Made by a program: the position numbers and the translations under genes
Source: Marinomonas maritima
GTDB taxonomy: Bacteria > Pseudomonadota > Gammaproteobacteria > Pseudomonadales > Marinomonadaceae
DNA: 64,000 nucleotides
Assembly: GCF_024435075.2 (NCBI RefSeq)
Contig: NZ_JAMZEG020000003.1
Span: 434,001-498,000, forward strand
Direction: 5' to 3'
Notes under the pieces: generated by a model
The model's input: the letters and a program-made list of their open reading frames with translations, nothing else
Told to the model about the DNA's origin: nothing
Database searches by the model: none
Shown: positions 9,455-19,398 of the stretch, piece after piece
Layout: every line of letters begins with the position of its first letter
Position numbering within the stretch: position 1 is the stretch's first letter

Positions 9455-9589
9455 GAGCCATCACCTTCTTATATAAGAATAAATTAGATTCATTGTTCCA
9501 TAATTCCCCCATCCGCACAATTAAGACTACTGTTATTTATTATCGCCAAGGCTATAATTCGCGCACTTTAGAAGAATTGAGGACAGCTT

Positions 9590-10246
9590 GTGACACTCGC
9601 AATATTTGACTTAGATGGCACCTTATTAAACGGTGACAGTGATTACACTTGGGGACAATTTCTGGTTGAGAAAGGGTTAGTCGATACCCAAGCATACAAA
9701 GAAGCGAACGATAAGTTCTTTAAACAATACCAATCAGGCACGCTGGATATCCATGAATACCTAGCGTTTAGCCTCGCGCCATTAAAGCAATTCTCCAGCA
9801 CTGAGCTTAACCACTTACATCAGACATTTATGCAAGAAAAAGTGCAACCGATGATGTTAAAAAAAGCGAAAGATTTGCTAAAAAACCATAAAAATCAAGG
9901 CCATTTCTTACTAATGATCACCGCCACCAACCAATTTGTTACTGGTCCAATCAGTGATATTTTAGGCATGGATCACATTATTGCACCGATACCAGAAATC
10001 ATTGACGGCCATTACACAGGAAAGATTATCGGCGTTCCCAGCTTCCAAGAAGGCAAGGTAACACGCTTAAACGAATGGTTAGCCGAAACAGGACACACAA
10101 TGGAAGGCAGCTATTTTTACAGCGACTCACGAAATGATTTGCCACTATTGGAATTGGTCGATCACCCTATCGCCGTTGATGCTGATGAGACACTGACAAA
10201 AATTGCACAAGACCGAGGCTGGCAACATATTTCCTTACGAGATTAA
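9590..10246 (+). CDS. HAD-superfamily phosphatase, SerB-like (HAD-IB)
   Basis: A 218-residue HAD hydrolase of subfamily IB. Motif I is FDLDGTLL at the N-terminus (nucleophile and acid aspartates), motif II is in MITATNQF, and the C-terminal acidic motif is FYSDSRNDLPLLELV. The start is a GTG at 9590 preceded by a well-spaced TTGAGGA. Related proteins next to rppH in Pseudomonas are annotated as phosphoserine phosphatase-like, but the cap sequence differs from true SerB and the substrate cannot be read from the sequence. It is divergent from rppH and ends at a strong terminator. Confidence 0.9.
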   Translation: MTLAIFDLDGTLLNGDSDYTWGQFLVEKGLVDTQAYKEANDKFFKQYQSGTLDIHEYLAFSLAPLKQFSSTELNHLHQTFMQEKVQPMMLKKAKDLLKNHKNQGHFLLMITATNQFVTGPISDILGMDHIIAPIPEIIDGHYTGKIIGVPSFQEGKVTRLNEWLAETGHTMEGSYFYSDSRNDLPLLELVDHPIAVDADETLTKIAQDRGWQHISLRD

Positions 10247-10288
10247 CTTACGCCACCCACTGGTAAAGCGTTCGCTAAAACAAAAAAC

Positions 10289-10319
10289 GCGGTTAGAAAG
10301 GCTCTAACCGCATTTTTTC
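10289..10319. terminator. Bidirectional terminator between HAD gene and rlmI
   Basis: A 9-bp stem, GCGGTTAGA with TCTAACCGC, is flanked by an A run and a TTTTTT run. It can serve both convergent genes. Confidence 0.88.
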
Positions 10320-10365
10320 TTAGTATCTTGGCAATGATCTGACCGATCAAATTCAATCAATACAC

Positions 10366-11571
10366 TTATAAGCCCATATTGTTGTGAATTCGATAAAACA
10401 AGGCTTTCAAGTATTCTGTTTCTTCAATCGCAGGATGCACTGGATGATCTGGCGCTTGCGTACCGCGATAAATAAGCTGGGAAAAGCGTTCTAGCTGACG
10501 ACTATTACTTCGAACAAGGTCATGTAAACGCGCTGTTTCAAGGTGCATAGAGCAAGACGCCGAGACCAAAACACCACCTTTTGCGACCAATCTCATCGCC
10601 AATTGATTGGCTCGATGATAAGCCCCTTCACCTGCTTTAATGTCTTTACGACGTGCAATGAAAGCTGGTGGATCCATAACAACCACATCGAAGCGTTGCT
10701 TGTCGTCAATCAAAGACTGCATGGCTTCAAATGCGTCGCCATGCATCAAGTTAGAGCCACCTTCATACTGATTCAGTTGTAAGTTGCCTGTCACATAATT
10801 AAGCGCTTTTTCAGAAGCATCAATAAAAGTCACATCTGTGGCGCCAGCAGAAGCCGCCTGAACACCCCAACCACCAACATATGAGAATACATCTAGCACT
10901 CGTTTACCGTCGCAAAAATTCTGCATGGTTTTACGGTTTTCACGGTGGTCATAAAACCAACCTGTTTTTTGACCATCCCAAACTGGCGCTTCGAATAAAA
11001 CGCCATTTTCCTGTAAGAAAACCGTTTCTGGAACCGTTCCAAATGCTTCTTCAACGTAGCTATCTAGACCCTCGATTTGGCGCATTTTACCGTCGTTTTT
11101 CATCAAAATAGCAGAGGGTTTCACAACATCTTGCAAAGCTTCAATGATTTCGTTTTTTACGCGTTCCATGCCTGCCGTCGAAATTTGAACAACAAGAATG
11201 TCTGCAAAACGATCCACAACCAAGCCGGACAACCCATCAGAGTCACCAAAGACAAGGCGATAATACGGCGCAGGATACGTCATTTCACGTAATGACAAGG
11301 CAATATTAAGACGATGGGACAATGTAGACTTATTCAATACAGTATCAGTGCTACGGCTAATCAGCCGTCCACAAATTAATGTATTAGGGTTTATCATGGC
11401 GATACCAAGAGGTTTTCCTTGTGCTGTTTCGACAACAACCTGATCCCCTGGCGTAAATTGCTTTAATGGCGTCGCTGAGGTATCCACCTCATTGCTATAG
11501 ATCCATTGATGCCCAGCTCGAAGACGGCGATCAGCCTGACCCTTTAGTCGAATAACACTCAAAGTTTTCAC
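10366..11571 (-). CDS. rlmI: 23S rRNA (cytosine(1962)-C5)-methyltransferase RlmI
   Basis: A 401-residue class I methyltransferase matching RlmI (E. coli 396), which makes m5C1962 in 23S rRNA. An N-terminal PUA domain (about residues 1-75, starting SVIRLKGQADRRLRAGHQWIYSNE) is followed by an EEHEE domain. The Rossmann methyltransferase domain shows VLDVFSYVGGWG (SAM binding), the catalytic-site motif MDPPAF and the SASCS segment with conserved cysteine. The close relative RlmL/RlmK is excluded by length and by the PUA start. It appears to be monocistronic. Confidence 0.94.
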   Translation of the reverse strand: MKTLSVIRLKGQADRRLRAGHQWIYSNEVDTSATPLKQFTPGDQVVVETAQGKPLGIAMINPNTLICGRLISRSTDTVLNKSTLSHRLNIALSLREMTYPAPYYRLVFGDSDGLSGLVVDRFADILVVQISTAGMERVKNEIIEALQDVVKPSAILMKNDGKMRQIEGLDSYVEEAFGTVPETVFLQENGVLFEAPVWDGQKTGWFYDHRENRKTMQNFCDGKRVLDVFSYVGGWGVQAASAGATDVTFIDASEKALNYVTGNLQLNQYEGGSNLMHGDAFEAMQSLIDDKQRFDVVVMDPPAFIARRKDIKAGEGAYHRANQLAMRLVAKGGVLVSASCSMHLETARLHDLVRSNSRQLERFSQLIYRGTQAPDHPVHPAIEETEYLKALFYRIHNNMGL

Positions 11572-11708
11572 CCAGTATATGTTTAAAAAAACGCTATTAT
11601 AGAGACTCTAGAATCAATTGCCATTTATTAAGGAAAGTTACACAACAGAAATTACTTGCTTTTCAAAAGACAAGCATTCTCTAAATACTATAAAATCGCA
11701 GACGCTTA

Positions 11709-12776
11709 CTAACGCGGAAAAAGCACCAAATGGTCTAAATGAACACTTAATCCAATTTTCTGCCCTAAAGCGTGGTTATGATGGGAAGAAGCAAAGCAAT
11801 AAACCACTTTACCGGAAGACAGTTTTACTCGATATAGAAAATGCGATCCACGGAACCACTTACTCACAATAACACCGACGAATGCACTATCATCGTCGTG
11901 CAAAATATCATCGGGACGCACCAATAAATCCACCAGCGCATTATCTGCGAACCCATGATCTAGGTCGCCACGAATATTACCTAGATCAGAATGCACACAG
12001 TCTGGCCCGCATACGGTAGCAGATAAAAAATCTCCATGACCAATAAAGCTCGCAACAAACCGTGTTTCTGGACGGTGGTAAATTTGATACGGAGACCCTG
12101 TTTGATGGATTACGCCAGCGTCCATAACGGACACTTGATCCGCCATGGCAAACGCTTCCATTTGATCATGCGTCACCAAAAGCGCACTCATTCTTTCATG
12201 CTGCAATATGTCGCGTATATCCGGTACCAATTCTTCTCTTAATTTTGCATCAAGGCCAGAAAAGGGCTCGTCCATTAGCAGTAATTTTGGCTTAGGCGCA
12301 ATCGCTCTTGCTAGGGCAACACGCTGTTGCTGCCCTCCTGATAATGAATGAGGATAACGCGATTGGAAGCCCGCTAAACCAACCAGTTCTAATAAATAGG
12401 CAACACGTTCCTGCGCACTTTCTTTTGACCAAGATGACAAACCAAAAGCAATATTCTGTGCGATAGTCAGGTGCGGAAACAAGGCAATGTCTTGAAACAC
12501 CATACCGATATGACGATCTTCTGGATTAACGCTAAGCGAAGAATTAGAAATAATCTGATCATCGATTATTATTTCGCCCGTCATTAGAGACTCAAAACCA
12601 GCAATCGCACGCAGCAAAGTCGATTTTCCACAGCCACTAGGGCCTAGTAAACAACCAATTTGCCCTTCCAATAACTGAAAAGCTGCATTTTTGACCACCA
12701 CGCCACCATCATAACCAACCGACACGTTGGTCAGTGTCATTTCTTTCAACGTTTTATGAAGGGGTAACGAGGCCAT
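11709..12776 (-). CDS. fbpC: Ferric iron ABC transporter, ATP-binding protein (FbpC type)
   Basis: The ATPase of a three-gene importer. It has Walker A GPSGCGKST (residues 45-53), signature LSGGQQQRVALARAI, Walker B LLLMDEPFSGLD and the H-loop VTHDQMEA. A C-terminal TOBE-like regulatory extension brings it to 355 residues, typical of FbpC/PotA-like ATPases. The identification as iron transporter comes from the linked binding protein and the double-length permease. It is the last gene of a fbpA-fbpB-fbpC unit on the minus strand, 40 bp after the permease gene. The 137 bp between it and rlmI hold no clear terminator. Confidence 0.9.
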   Translation of the reverse strand: MASLPLHKTLKEMTLTNVSVGYDGGVVVKNAAFQLLEGQIGCLLGPSGCGKSTLLRAIAGFESLMTGEIIIDDQIISNSSLSVNPEDRHIGMVFQDIALFPHLTIAQNIAFGLSSWSKESAQERVAYLLELVGLAGFQSRYPHSLSGGQQQRVALARAIAPKPKLLLMDEPFSGLDAKLREELVPDIRDILQHERMSALLVTHDQMEAFAMADQVSVMDAGVIHQTGSPYQIYHRPETRFVASFIGHGDFLSATVCGPDCVHSDLGNIRGDLDHGFADNALVDLLVRPDDILHDDDSAFVGVIVSKWFRGSHFLYRVKLSSGKVVYCFASSHHNHALGQKIGLSVHLDHLVLFPR

Positions 12777-12816
12777 ATTGAATCCTATTTAGAGTGTTCA
12801 CTAGTTAAAGTACCCG

Positions 12817-14481
12817 TTATTTAGAGTAATCCGTGCGTGAAGAAATGGAACGACTCAGTAAAATTACTGGCACTAAGCCCACCAGCACTATCATTAACGA
12901 AGCAGGAGCCGCATCCACAAGTCTTTCATCAGAAGCTAATTCAAATGCTCTGACTGCCAGCGTATTAAAATTAAATGGCCGAAGCACTAAGGTCGCTGGT
13001 AACTCTTTCAATACATCGACAAACACAATTAATATTGCCGTCAGAACAGAGCCTTTTAGAAGAGGAATATGAATCCGCGTCAGCACCTTAAAAGATGACA
13101 TTCCAAGCGATCGGCCTGCCATGTCCATACTAGGCTTAATTTTTCCCAAGCCATTTTGTACCGCGCCTAAAGACACAGCCATAAAACGAACCGTATAAGC
13201 AAACAAAAGTGCGACCAAGGTACCTGAAAAGATCAAACCGACTTTGTCACCACTGTAGTACTTCACTAAATCAATAATTCTATGGTCAAGCCAAGCTAAT
13301 GGCACAATAGTACCAATGGCAATAATTGTACCCGGCAAAGCATAACCTAAACCTGCAATACCCACCGACACACCCACACTACGACTGTTATTCAAACGGA
13401 TGGCATAACTGAGTACCAACGCCAAACTCACCACAATCATTGATGCGATAGCAGCAAGATAAAAGGAGTTCCATGCCAGCTGAATAAAATTTGCTCCCGG
13501 CCGGTCTGCTTTAAAAATAGCCCAGTACGCCAATACACTAACAGGGATAATGAAGCCAACCAGAATAGGCGCCAGACAAAAAGCACTAGCGAAAATACCG
13601 CGACCGCCTTTTAGGGCCATTCGTCGGTTACTCGCCTTTTTCAGCCCAGAAGCATGATAGCGAATACGGTGTCGTGAATATCGTTCTAGTAAGATCAGCA
13701 TGGCCACAAACATCAACAACACTCCCGCCAACTGTGATGCTGCGGCTACGTCACCAAAACCGTAAAAAGTACGCAGAATGCCTGTCGTAAAAGTATTTAC
13801 ACTAAAATATTGCACCGTACCGTAATCCGCTAATGTTTCCATAAGCGCCAAAGTAAGGCCGGTCACAATAGCAGGACGCGCCAGTGGCAGAGCAAGCTTA
13901 AAAAAGACAGCACGACCTGAGTAACCCAATGTACGGCTGACTTCTAAGGTGTTTTCAGACTGCTCTAAAAAGGCAGCACGGCTCATTAAATAAACATAAG
14001 GATACAGAACCAAGGTGAGCATCACCATGGCGCCTCCAAGCGAACGTATTTCAAAGAACCAATATTCGCCGTAACGCCAGCCAGTGACATCTCGAATAAA
14101 GGTTTGCACCGGACCCGCAAAATCCAGTACACCAGTGTAAGTATAAGCAATAATGTAAGCTGGCACGGCCATTGGTAACAGCAGCGCCCAAGATAGAAGT
14201 GAACGTCCTGGAAAGTCACACATGCTGGTCAACCAAGCACACGGTACGCCAATGACCAACACGCCAATTCCCACTCCCAGCATAAGTAAAAGTGAATTCG
14301 AAATGTACTCAGCCAGCACGGTATCGTAAAGGTGTCGCCACACATCACCATCACCGATCAGGACGTTGACCAACACAACCAATATGGGCAAAGCCAAAAT
14401 GGCCGCAATAAGCATTGCAGCCATTTTTAACCCGTTAAATTTAGGTTTACTTGCGACACTAGAATGAGCTGAATCAGCCAT
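12817..14481 (-). CDS. fbpB: Ferric iron ABC transporter, fused permease (FbpB type)
   Basis: A 554-residue inner-membrane protein made of two homologous permease halves, about 12 transmembrane segments in all. Each half carries an EAA-type loop facing the ATPase: in the first, around EVSRTLGYSGRAVFFKLALP; in the second, around DMAGRSLGMSSFKVLTRIHI. This fused arrangement is the hallmark of FbpB/SfuB Fe(3+) permeases, against separate subunits in most polyamine or sulfate systems. It sits between the binding-protein and ATPase genes on the minus strand. Transport of ferric iron is inferred from family and context. Confidence 0.92.
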   Translation of the reverse strand: MADSAHSSVASKPKFNGLKMAAMLIAAILALPILVVLVNVLIGDGDVWRHLYDTVLAEYISNSLLLMLGVGIGVLVIGVPCAWLTSMCDFPGRSLLSWALLLPMAVPAYIIAYTYTGVLDFAGPVQTFIRDVTGWRYGEYWFFEIRSLGGAMVMLTLVLYPYVYLMSRAAFLEQSENTLEVSRTLGYSGRAVFFKLALPLARPAIVTGLTLALMETLADYGTVQYFSVNTFTTGILRTFYGFGDVAAASQLAGVLLMFVAMLILLERYSRHRIRYHASGLKKASNRRMALKGGRGIFASAFCLAPILVGFIIPVSVLAYWAIFKADRPGANFIQLAWNSFYLAAIASMIVVSLALVLSYAIRLNNSRSVGVSVGIAGLGYALPGTIIAIGTIVPLAWLDHRIIDLVKYYSGDKVGLIFSGTLVALLFAYTVRFMAVSLGAVQNGLGKIKPSMDMAGRSLGMSSFKVLTRIHIPLLKGSVLTAILIVFVDVLKELPATLVLRPFNFNTLAVRAFELASDERLVDAAPASLMIVLVGLVPVILLSRSISSRTDYSK

Positions 14482-14555
14482 TAACTATTAAAAATCCTAT
14501 CAGAAAGCTCATTTCAAAGAGCCAATTTCAGAAAGCTCGTGTTACAGAGCCAAGG

Positions 14556-15623
14556 TTACTTCCAACCAGCGATGTCCATAAGCTCAACCGCTTCACGGTT
14601 ATTGTCACCCAATTGACTTAACGAAATGGTATCCGCTCGAAACGTTCCAAATGGCGCCAACATTTCTGGCGCTCCAACGTCTTTTACAACAGGGTATTCA
14701 TTATTTACATGCGCATACCATTCCTGAGAGGCACGATTGGTTAAAAATTCAAGCAGTAAAGTGGCGTTTTCAATATTCGTTGCGGCAGCGGTAATACCAG
14801 CACCACTGACATTCACATGAGCACCGCGTTCACCTTCACCTTGATTTGGCCAGAATAATTTTACGCTGTTATACACCGCTCGTTCATCCGCGCTATCACT
14901 CTGCCCTAAGCGGCCGTAATAATAAGTGTTTGCCAATGTCAGATCACAAACACCGGCTGAAACGGCTTTCAATAAATCAATATCACCACCAAAAGGGGGG
15001 CGAGCTAAGTTAGATACCAAGCCTTTAATCCAAGTTTGTGTGTTCTCACGACCATCCGCTTCTAACATAGACGCAACTAAAGATTGGTTATAGATATTGG
15101 CAGAGGATCGGACACAAATACGCCCCTTCCACTTCGAACTAGCGAGGTCTTCGTAGTTTGACAGGTCTTTCGGAGATACTTTATTAGGGTTATAAAAAAT
15201 AACACGAGCACGTTGAGACAAACCAAACCAGTAACCATCACTGTCGCGTAAATGACTTGGAATGTTAGTATTTAAGACATTATTATTAAGAGACCGCAAC
15301 ACACCAGCGGCCTTTGCACGGTGTAAACGGCCAGCATCAACGGTAATGAACATATCGGCAGGACTGGCATCGCCTTCAGCTTTCAATCGGCTCAATAACG
15401 CATCGGCTGAGCCGGTTATCAAATTTACAACAACATCATTTTCTTTCGAGAAAGTATCCAGTACTGGTGCAATAAGAGACTCCTTTCTAGCAGAGTAAAT
15501 ATTGACCTCTCCTTTCGCCTGCAAACCAGTAGAAATAAGTAAAGATAATGCCAGAGTGATTAATCCAGCCCTTTTGAAAAAAAGCTTACGCTCTATAATA
15601 TGAGTTGTTTTATGTGACTTCAT
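14556..15623 (-). CDS. fbpA: Ferric iron ABC transporter, periplasmic binding protein (FbpA type)
   Basis: The periplasmic iron-binding subunit, about 355 residues. I use the ATG at 15623: the GAG of AAGGTGAG sits 7 nt upstream of it, whereas a GTG four codons earlier overlaps that site. An N-terminal signal peptide with a hydrophobic core LITLALSLLIS ends near LQA. The mature protein opens VNIYSARKESLIAPVLDTF, standard for FbpA. The tyrosine pair that binds iron is in ANTYYYGRL (around residues 234-236 in this numbering). First gene of the fbpABC unit. A weak Fur-box-like sequence lies about 130 bp upstream, consistent with iron control. Confidence 0.93.
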   Translation of the reverse strand: MKSHKTTHIIERKLFFKRAGLITLALSLLISTGLQAKGEVNIYSARKESLIAPVLDTFSKENDVVVNLITGSADALLSRLKAEGDASPADMFITVDAGRLHRAKAAGVLRSLNNNVLNTNIPSHLRDSDGYWFGLSQRARVIFYNPNKVSPKDLSNYEDLASSKWKGRICVRSSANIYNQSLVASMLEADGRENTQTWIKGLVSNLARPPFGGDIDLLKAVSAGVCDLTLANTYYYGRLGQSDSADERAVYNSVKLFWPNQGEGERGAHVNVSGAGITAAATNIENATLLLEFLTNRASQEWYAHVNNEYPVVKDVGAPEMLAPFGTFRADTISLSQLGDNNREAVELMDIAGWK

Positions 15624-15751
15624 CGCCGTACTCACCTTCCATAATTTGAAAACATTCTCTACGTATCACAGACACTTCCATGCATCATAGACAAAGAAAA
15701 TAGGGCCAGAAAAAATGAGACAAGAAATTAGCACAACACAATACTAAACAC

Positions 15752-15772
15752 TAGCGATTATCATTTATTCAA
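15752..15772 (-). promoter_or_regulatory. Possible Fur box upstream of fbpA
   Basis: Read on the minus strand the segment is AATAAATGATAATCGCTAG. It matches the central ATGATAATC of the 19-bp Fur consensus exactly and about 12 of 19 positions overall. Its place upstream of an iron importer supports the call; the outer arms are poor, so confidence is low. Confidence 0.4.
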
Positions 15773-15868
15773 GTGGCCCATAAAGCACACCAACGTATTA
15801 ATAATAATTGGGAAATTAAATCACCTTTCCAATCAAACTAGCCGATTCAAAAGGGCAATCTAGAAGCA

Positions 15869-16696
15869 TTAATGAAGCAATTGATTAAGTTCATCACCGA
15901 TCATAAGTGCATCGTCTAGTTCATACACAATGCCTTCAGGCAAGCCCGCCGCTTTAGCCACTGCCATAGGAAAACCTTCTCTCACTAAGTCGTAGTCACG
16001 ATCATTACGAATACAGGCATTCAAATAACAGGCTAAATTTAAAACGCATGCCAATGGTTTTGGTTCATCATTATCAAATGGTCGCTTATGATGTTGTATT
16101 GCGTCACCAAGCCCAGCAGGAAACTTCCACAGATCCATTAACGCCTTCCCTGCATCCTGAGATGTAAAACCAAGTAAATCGTTTTCTGCCTTCACTCGGC
16201 TCGCTTTGCGATTTGCGACCAAAACCTGAATCTCTTTTGCGATCTGTGGTTCGGTAAGATGTAAAAGTAAACGGCCTATATTATGCACAATCCCTACCGT
16301 GAATGCTTCGTCAGCTTCAACCAAAGAAGTCCGCTTTGCGACCCATTGCGCCAGCTCAGCAACACGAAAAGAATCGGCCCAAAATTCAGATAACTTAATA
16401 CCTTCTACGCTGGTCACAGAGTTAGAAAAACCAGAAGCGATTACCAAGGTTTTCAGTTTATCGATACCCAATAAAACCGTCGCTTCATCGATAGAAGAGA
16501 TCTTTCTAGACAGACCAAAATACGCGGAATTTACTACCCGCAACACTTTTAGTGAAATCGTCTGATCGTGGGAAACCCTTTCAGCAATATCCGAATACTT
16601 TGCATTTGAATCGTTAAGAAGCTGAATCAGTTCGCGGACGACGTCGGGGACATTGGGGAGTTTATCCGTTTGTTTTAGAAGATCTTGGACTTGCAT
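15869..16696 (-). CDS. HDOD-domain protein
   Basis: A 275-residue protein consisting mostly of an HDOD domain, a degenerate HD-hydrolase fold used in signalling. I place the start at the ATG at 16696 (MQVQDLLKQTDKLPNVPDVV), which has an AAGGCGGA upstream and begins at the usual HDOD N-terminus. The frame is open 24 codons further, but that stretch (MKKTIVVILCITKY...) is not family-like. The HDOD signature LPNVPDVVRELIQLL is followed by DQTISLKVLRVVNSAYFGL; the canonical HD pair is not present, as expected. HDOD proteins often act in cyclic-di-GMP or two-component output; its partner here is unknown. Confidence 0.87.
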   Translation of the reverse strand: MQVQDLLKQTDKLPNVPDVVRELIQLLNDSNAKYSDIAERVSHDQTISLKVLRVVNSAYFGLSRKISSIDEATVLLGIDKLKTLVIASGFSNSVTSVEGIKLSEFWADSFRVAELAQWVAKRTSLVEADEAFTVGIVHNIGRLLLHLTEPQIAKEIQVLVANRKASRVKAENDLLGFTSQDAGKALMDLWKFPAGLGDAIQHHKRPFDNDEPKPLACVLNLACYLNACIRNDRDYDLVREGFPMAVAKAAGLPEGIVYELDDALMIGDELNQLLH

Positions 16697-16786
16697 TCCA
16701 TTCCGCCTTGTACAGTGTTTAGTGATGTATTTAGTTATGCAGAGTATGACAACAATCGTTTTTTTCAAGAAAAAATACGTAGTGTA

Positions 16787-16815
16787 TTAAAAAAAAGTGG
16801 CGTATTGCCATTATA
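16787..16815 (-). terminator. Weak intrinsic terminator after the Ubi hydroxylase gene
   Basis: On the minus strand TGGC, a 5-nt loop and GCCA precede a run of eight T. The stem is only about 4 bp, so the T run is the main support. Confidence 0.4.
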
Positions 16816-16839
16816 AGTAACGTAGATAATGAGGATGTA

Positions 16840-18045
16840 TCAAGAAAAAGAAGCTAGCCCTGCCGCTCGAGCAATCAATCTTTTCTTTAACGCCACATCG
16901 TGATTAAAACGTTTCATTCCAATATTTCTGAGCTGAACAAACACTGGCTGCTGTGTCGAAAATAAACGTTTGAAAGCCTCCATCCCTACCGACATGGCAA
17001 TGTTATCTAGCATTCTAGCTCGCTGATAACGTCTTAGGACGTTACTGGCACCCAAATATTCTCCTCGACGATGCGCCTTGCTTAATACTTCCACCAATCC
17101 TTTAACATCAGAAAAACCTAGGTTTGCACCCTGCCCTGCTAAAGGATGGATCGTATGCGCGGCATCACCGATCAAAACCATACCTGGTTTTACGTACTCT
17201 TTGGCATGACGTTGTCGCAATGGGATCGATTGACGGGCTTGCGTAACCCCCAAGACATCAAATCGTTTATCAATAGCGTAGTGCAAACGACGACAAAAGG
17301 CGTCAACCTCTAGCGCCATCAATGATTCGGCTTCTTTGGGTGGTACAGACCACACGATGGACACAAAATGCTTTTGATCAACACTGGGTAATGGAAGGAA
17401 GGCTAAAATACCTTCTTCGCCAAAACTTTGCCACGCGGTGTTTTGATGTGATTTATCAATTTCTATGGTTGCCACTATGGCACTATGGCCATAATCCCAC
17501 TCGACCGTATCAAACGCATTCTCTGTACGAAGTTTGGACATGGCGCCATCAGCAGCCACTATTGCCTGAGCTTCTAATACGTGACCCGAAGACAGCTCAG
17601 CCCTAACACCAGATTCACTCAGCTCATGAGACTCTAGAGTATCACTCAAATAAAGATCGATGTTTTTAACACCTCGAATTTTCAACATAAGCTGTTGATT
17701 CAAAACCGTATTTTCAACCAAACAACCTAGTTCAAGCATCGATGTTGTTTCAGCGTTAAAATCAATATGACCGTCACCAAGGCCATCCCAAACAACCATA
17801 TTGTCATAAGGTGCTATGCGGTCTAAGGGAATGCCTTGCCATACGCCGGCCGTTTCAAGCAAGGCTTTTGACTGACTGGAAATAGCACTGACTCTCGAGT
17901 CATAAGCGGGGGGCGTAGACAAACGATAATCACCATCGTGTTTATCCACAAGCGCAATTCGTAAAGAAGATTTAGCCAACAATATCGCCGACAGAGCGCC
18001 CACCATACCAGCACCAACGATAATCAGATCGTACGACTTAGCCAT
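16840..18045 (-). CDS. UbiH/UbiI/VisC-family FAD-dependent hydroxylase
   Basis: A class A flavin monooxygenase of 401 residues of the group that hydroxylates the ring of ubiquinone precursors. The N-terminal FAD dinucleotide fold is LIIVGAGMVGALSA, the middle DG motif is VAADGAMSKLR, and the second FAD signature is LIGDAAHTIHPLAGQGANLG. It follows pepP and ygfB as ubiH and ubiI (visC) do in E. coli and Pseudomonas, but only one hydroxylase gene is present here instead of two. Which ring position it acts on cannot be decided from the sequence; the AAHTIHPLAGQG form favours UbiI/UbiF-like over UbiH. Confidence 0.9.
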   Translation of the reverse strand: MAKSYDLIIVGAGMVGALSAILLAKSSLRIALVDKHDGDYRLSTPPAYDSRVSAISSQSKALLETAGVWQGIPLDRIAPYDNMVVWDGLGDGHIDFNAETTSMLELGCLVENTVLNQQLMLKIRGVKNIDLYLSDTLESHELSESGVRAELSSGHVLEAQAIVAADGAMSKLRTENAFDTVEWDYGHSAIVATIEIDKSHQNTAWQSFGEEGILAFLPLPSVDQKHFVSIVWSVPPKEAESLMALEVDAFCRRLHYAIDKRFDVLGVTQARQSIPLRQRHAKEYVKPGMVLIGDAAHTIHPLAGQGANLGFSDVKGLVEVLSKAHRRGEYLGASNVLRRYQRARMLDNIAMSVGMEAFKRLFSTQQPVFVQLRNIGMKRFNHDVALKKRLIARAAGLASFS

Positions 18046-18076
18046 CTAACCTTACTCCAACGCTTCGCGTTTTTGA

Positions 18077-19384
18077 TTAACGATTCTCAGCCATTAAAGC
18101 TTCAATCTCTTTAATTTCTTTTGGTAGGCCATGCGTTAATACATAAGGGCCATCAGCACGAATTTGCACATCGTCTTCAATTCGAATCCCTATACCCCGC
18201 CATTTTTCATCAACCGACTGATTATCAGCAGAAATATACAATCCCGGCTCAATCGTCAACACCATGCCTTCCTCAAGTAAACGCGACTCACCCGAAATTT
18301 TATAAGCGCCGCAATCATGCACATCAAGCCCTAACCAATGCCCTGTATTGTGCATGTAAAAATCTCGATATGCCTTGCTCTCGATCAGCTGATCAGCATC
18401 CCCCATTAATAAGCCATGAGTGACCAGACCTTCTGTTAACGTTCGTACCGCTGCATTGTGACAAGCTTCATAAGGGGTTCCCACGGTAAGCTTTTCCATA
18501 CCGGCATGGTACGCATCCAATACCACTTGATACAACGCCGCTTGGGGCTCACTGAACTTGCCATTCGCGGGAAAAGTTCGCGTAATGTCGGCGGCGTAAC
18601 AGCCTAATTCCGCGCCAGCATCAATCAAGATAAGATCGCCATCTTCAATGACTTCATCATTTTTGATGTAATGCAGCACACAAGCATTGCTACCAGAAGC
18701 CACTATGTTGTTGTACGCAGGTTGTCGCACGCCGGATTTCATAAAGACATAATTAAGCTCAGCTTCGAGCTGATACTCATTCATTCCAGGACGAACGGTA
18801 CGCATCGCCTGTTTATGAGCCTCAACACTAATTTGTGCGGCCGTTTCCATAATGGCCGTTTCTTCAGCGTCTTTTCGCAAACGCATTTCTGAAACCACAG
18901 GTGCCAGATCGATAAAATTCGTCGGTGCCACCGCGCCCATTCTAGCGCGAGCCGCAACGGCACTGCGCCAAGTAGCGATTTTTTCTCTTAAAGTGGAATC
19001 ATCAAATAAATAAGCAACGTGTAATGCGCCATCCAATGCAGCAAAAGCGACACGGTCTAACTCATCCAACGCCACGGCTTCATTTGCACCAAAGTTCGCT
19101 ATTGCACCTTCTATACCGAAACGAAAGCCATCCCATTGCTCTTTCTCAGGATCCTTCGGTAAAGTCACTAAGGTCATATCGCCATGCCCATGAATCAAGG
19201 CATACGCACTGGGTTCTGGAAACCCGGTTAAATAGAAAAAGCTGCTATGAGGACGAAACTCATACTCGCAATCATTACTACGAGTTGACAACTCACCGGT
19301 ACGCAGAATAACCACACTATTTTCAGGTAAGGATTGCATCAAACGCTCACGGCGCGCCTGATAAATTTGAGTTTCGATTTTCAT
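18077..19384 (-). CDS. pepP: Xaa-Pro aminopeptidase
   Basis: PepP cleaves the N-terminal residue from peptides with proline in second position. The 435-residue protein has an N-terminal creatinase-like domain and a C-terminal pita-bread domain. All five dinuclear-metal ligands are visible: Asp255 and Asp266 (LIDAGAELGCYAADITRTFP), His349 (HNTGHWLGLDVHD), Glu379 (TIEPGLYI) and Glu403 (GIRIEDDV). They lie within a few residues of the E. coli positions. It lies 14 bp after ygfB and 31 bp before the Ubi hydroxylase gene, so the three are probably cotranscribed. Confidence 0.96.
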   Translation of the reverse strand: MKIETQIYQARRERLMQSLPENSVVILRTGELSTRSNDCEYEFRPHSSFFYLTGFPEPSAYALIHGHGDMTLVTLPKDPEKEQWDGFRFGIEGAIANFGANEAVALDELDRVAFAALDGALHVAYLFDDSTLREKIATWRSAVAARARMGAVAPTNFIDLAPVVSEMRLRKDAEETAIMETAAQISVEAHKQAMRTVRPGMNEYQLEAELNYVFMKSGVRQPAYNNIVASGSNACVLHYIKNDEVIEDGDLILIDAGAELGCYAADITRTFPANGKFSEPQAALYQVVLDAYHAGMEKLTVGTPYEACHNAAVRTLTEGLVTHGLLMGDADQLIESKAYRDFYMHNTGHWLGLDVHDCGAYKISGESRLLEEGMVLTIEPGLYISADNQSVDEKWRGIGIRIEDDVQIRADGPYVLTHGLPKEIKEIEALMAENR

Positions 19385-19398
19385 AAAAGGTCTCGCTT

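Noticed and set aside
11618..11872. 84-codon open frame overlapping the 3' end of fbpC
   Set aside because: Antisense to fbpC for most of its length and without recognisable motifs.
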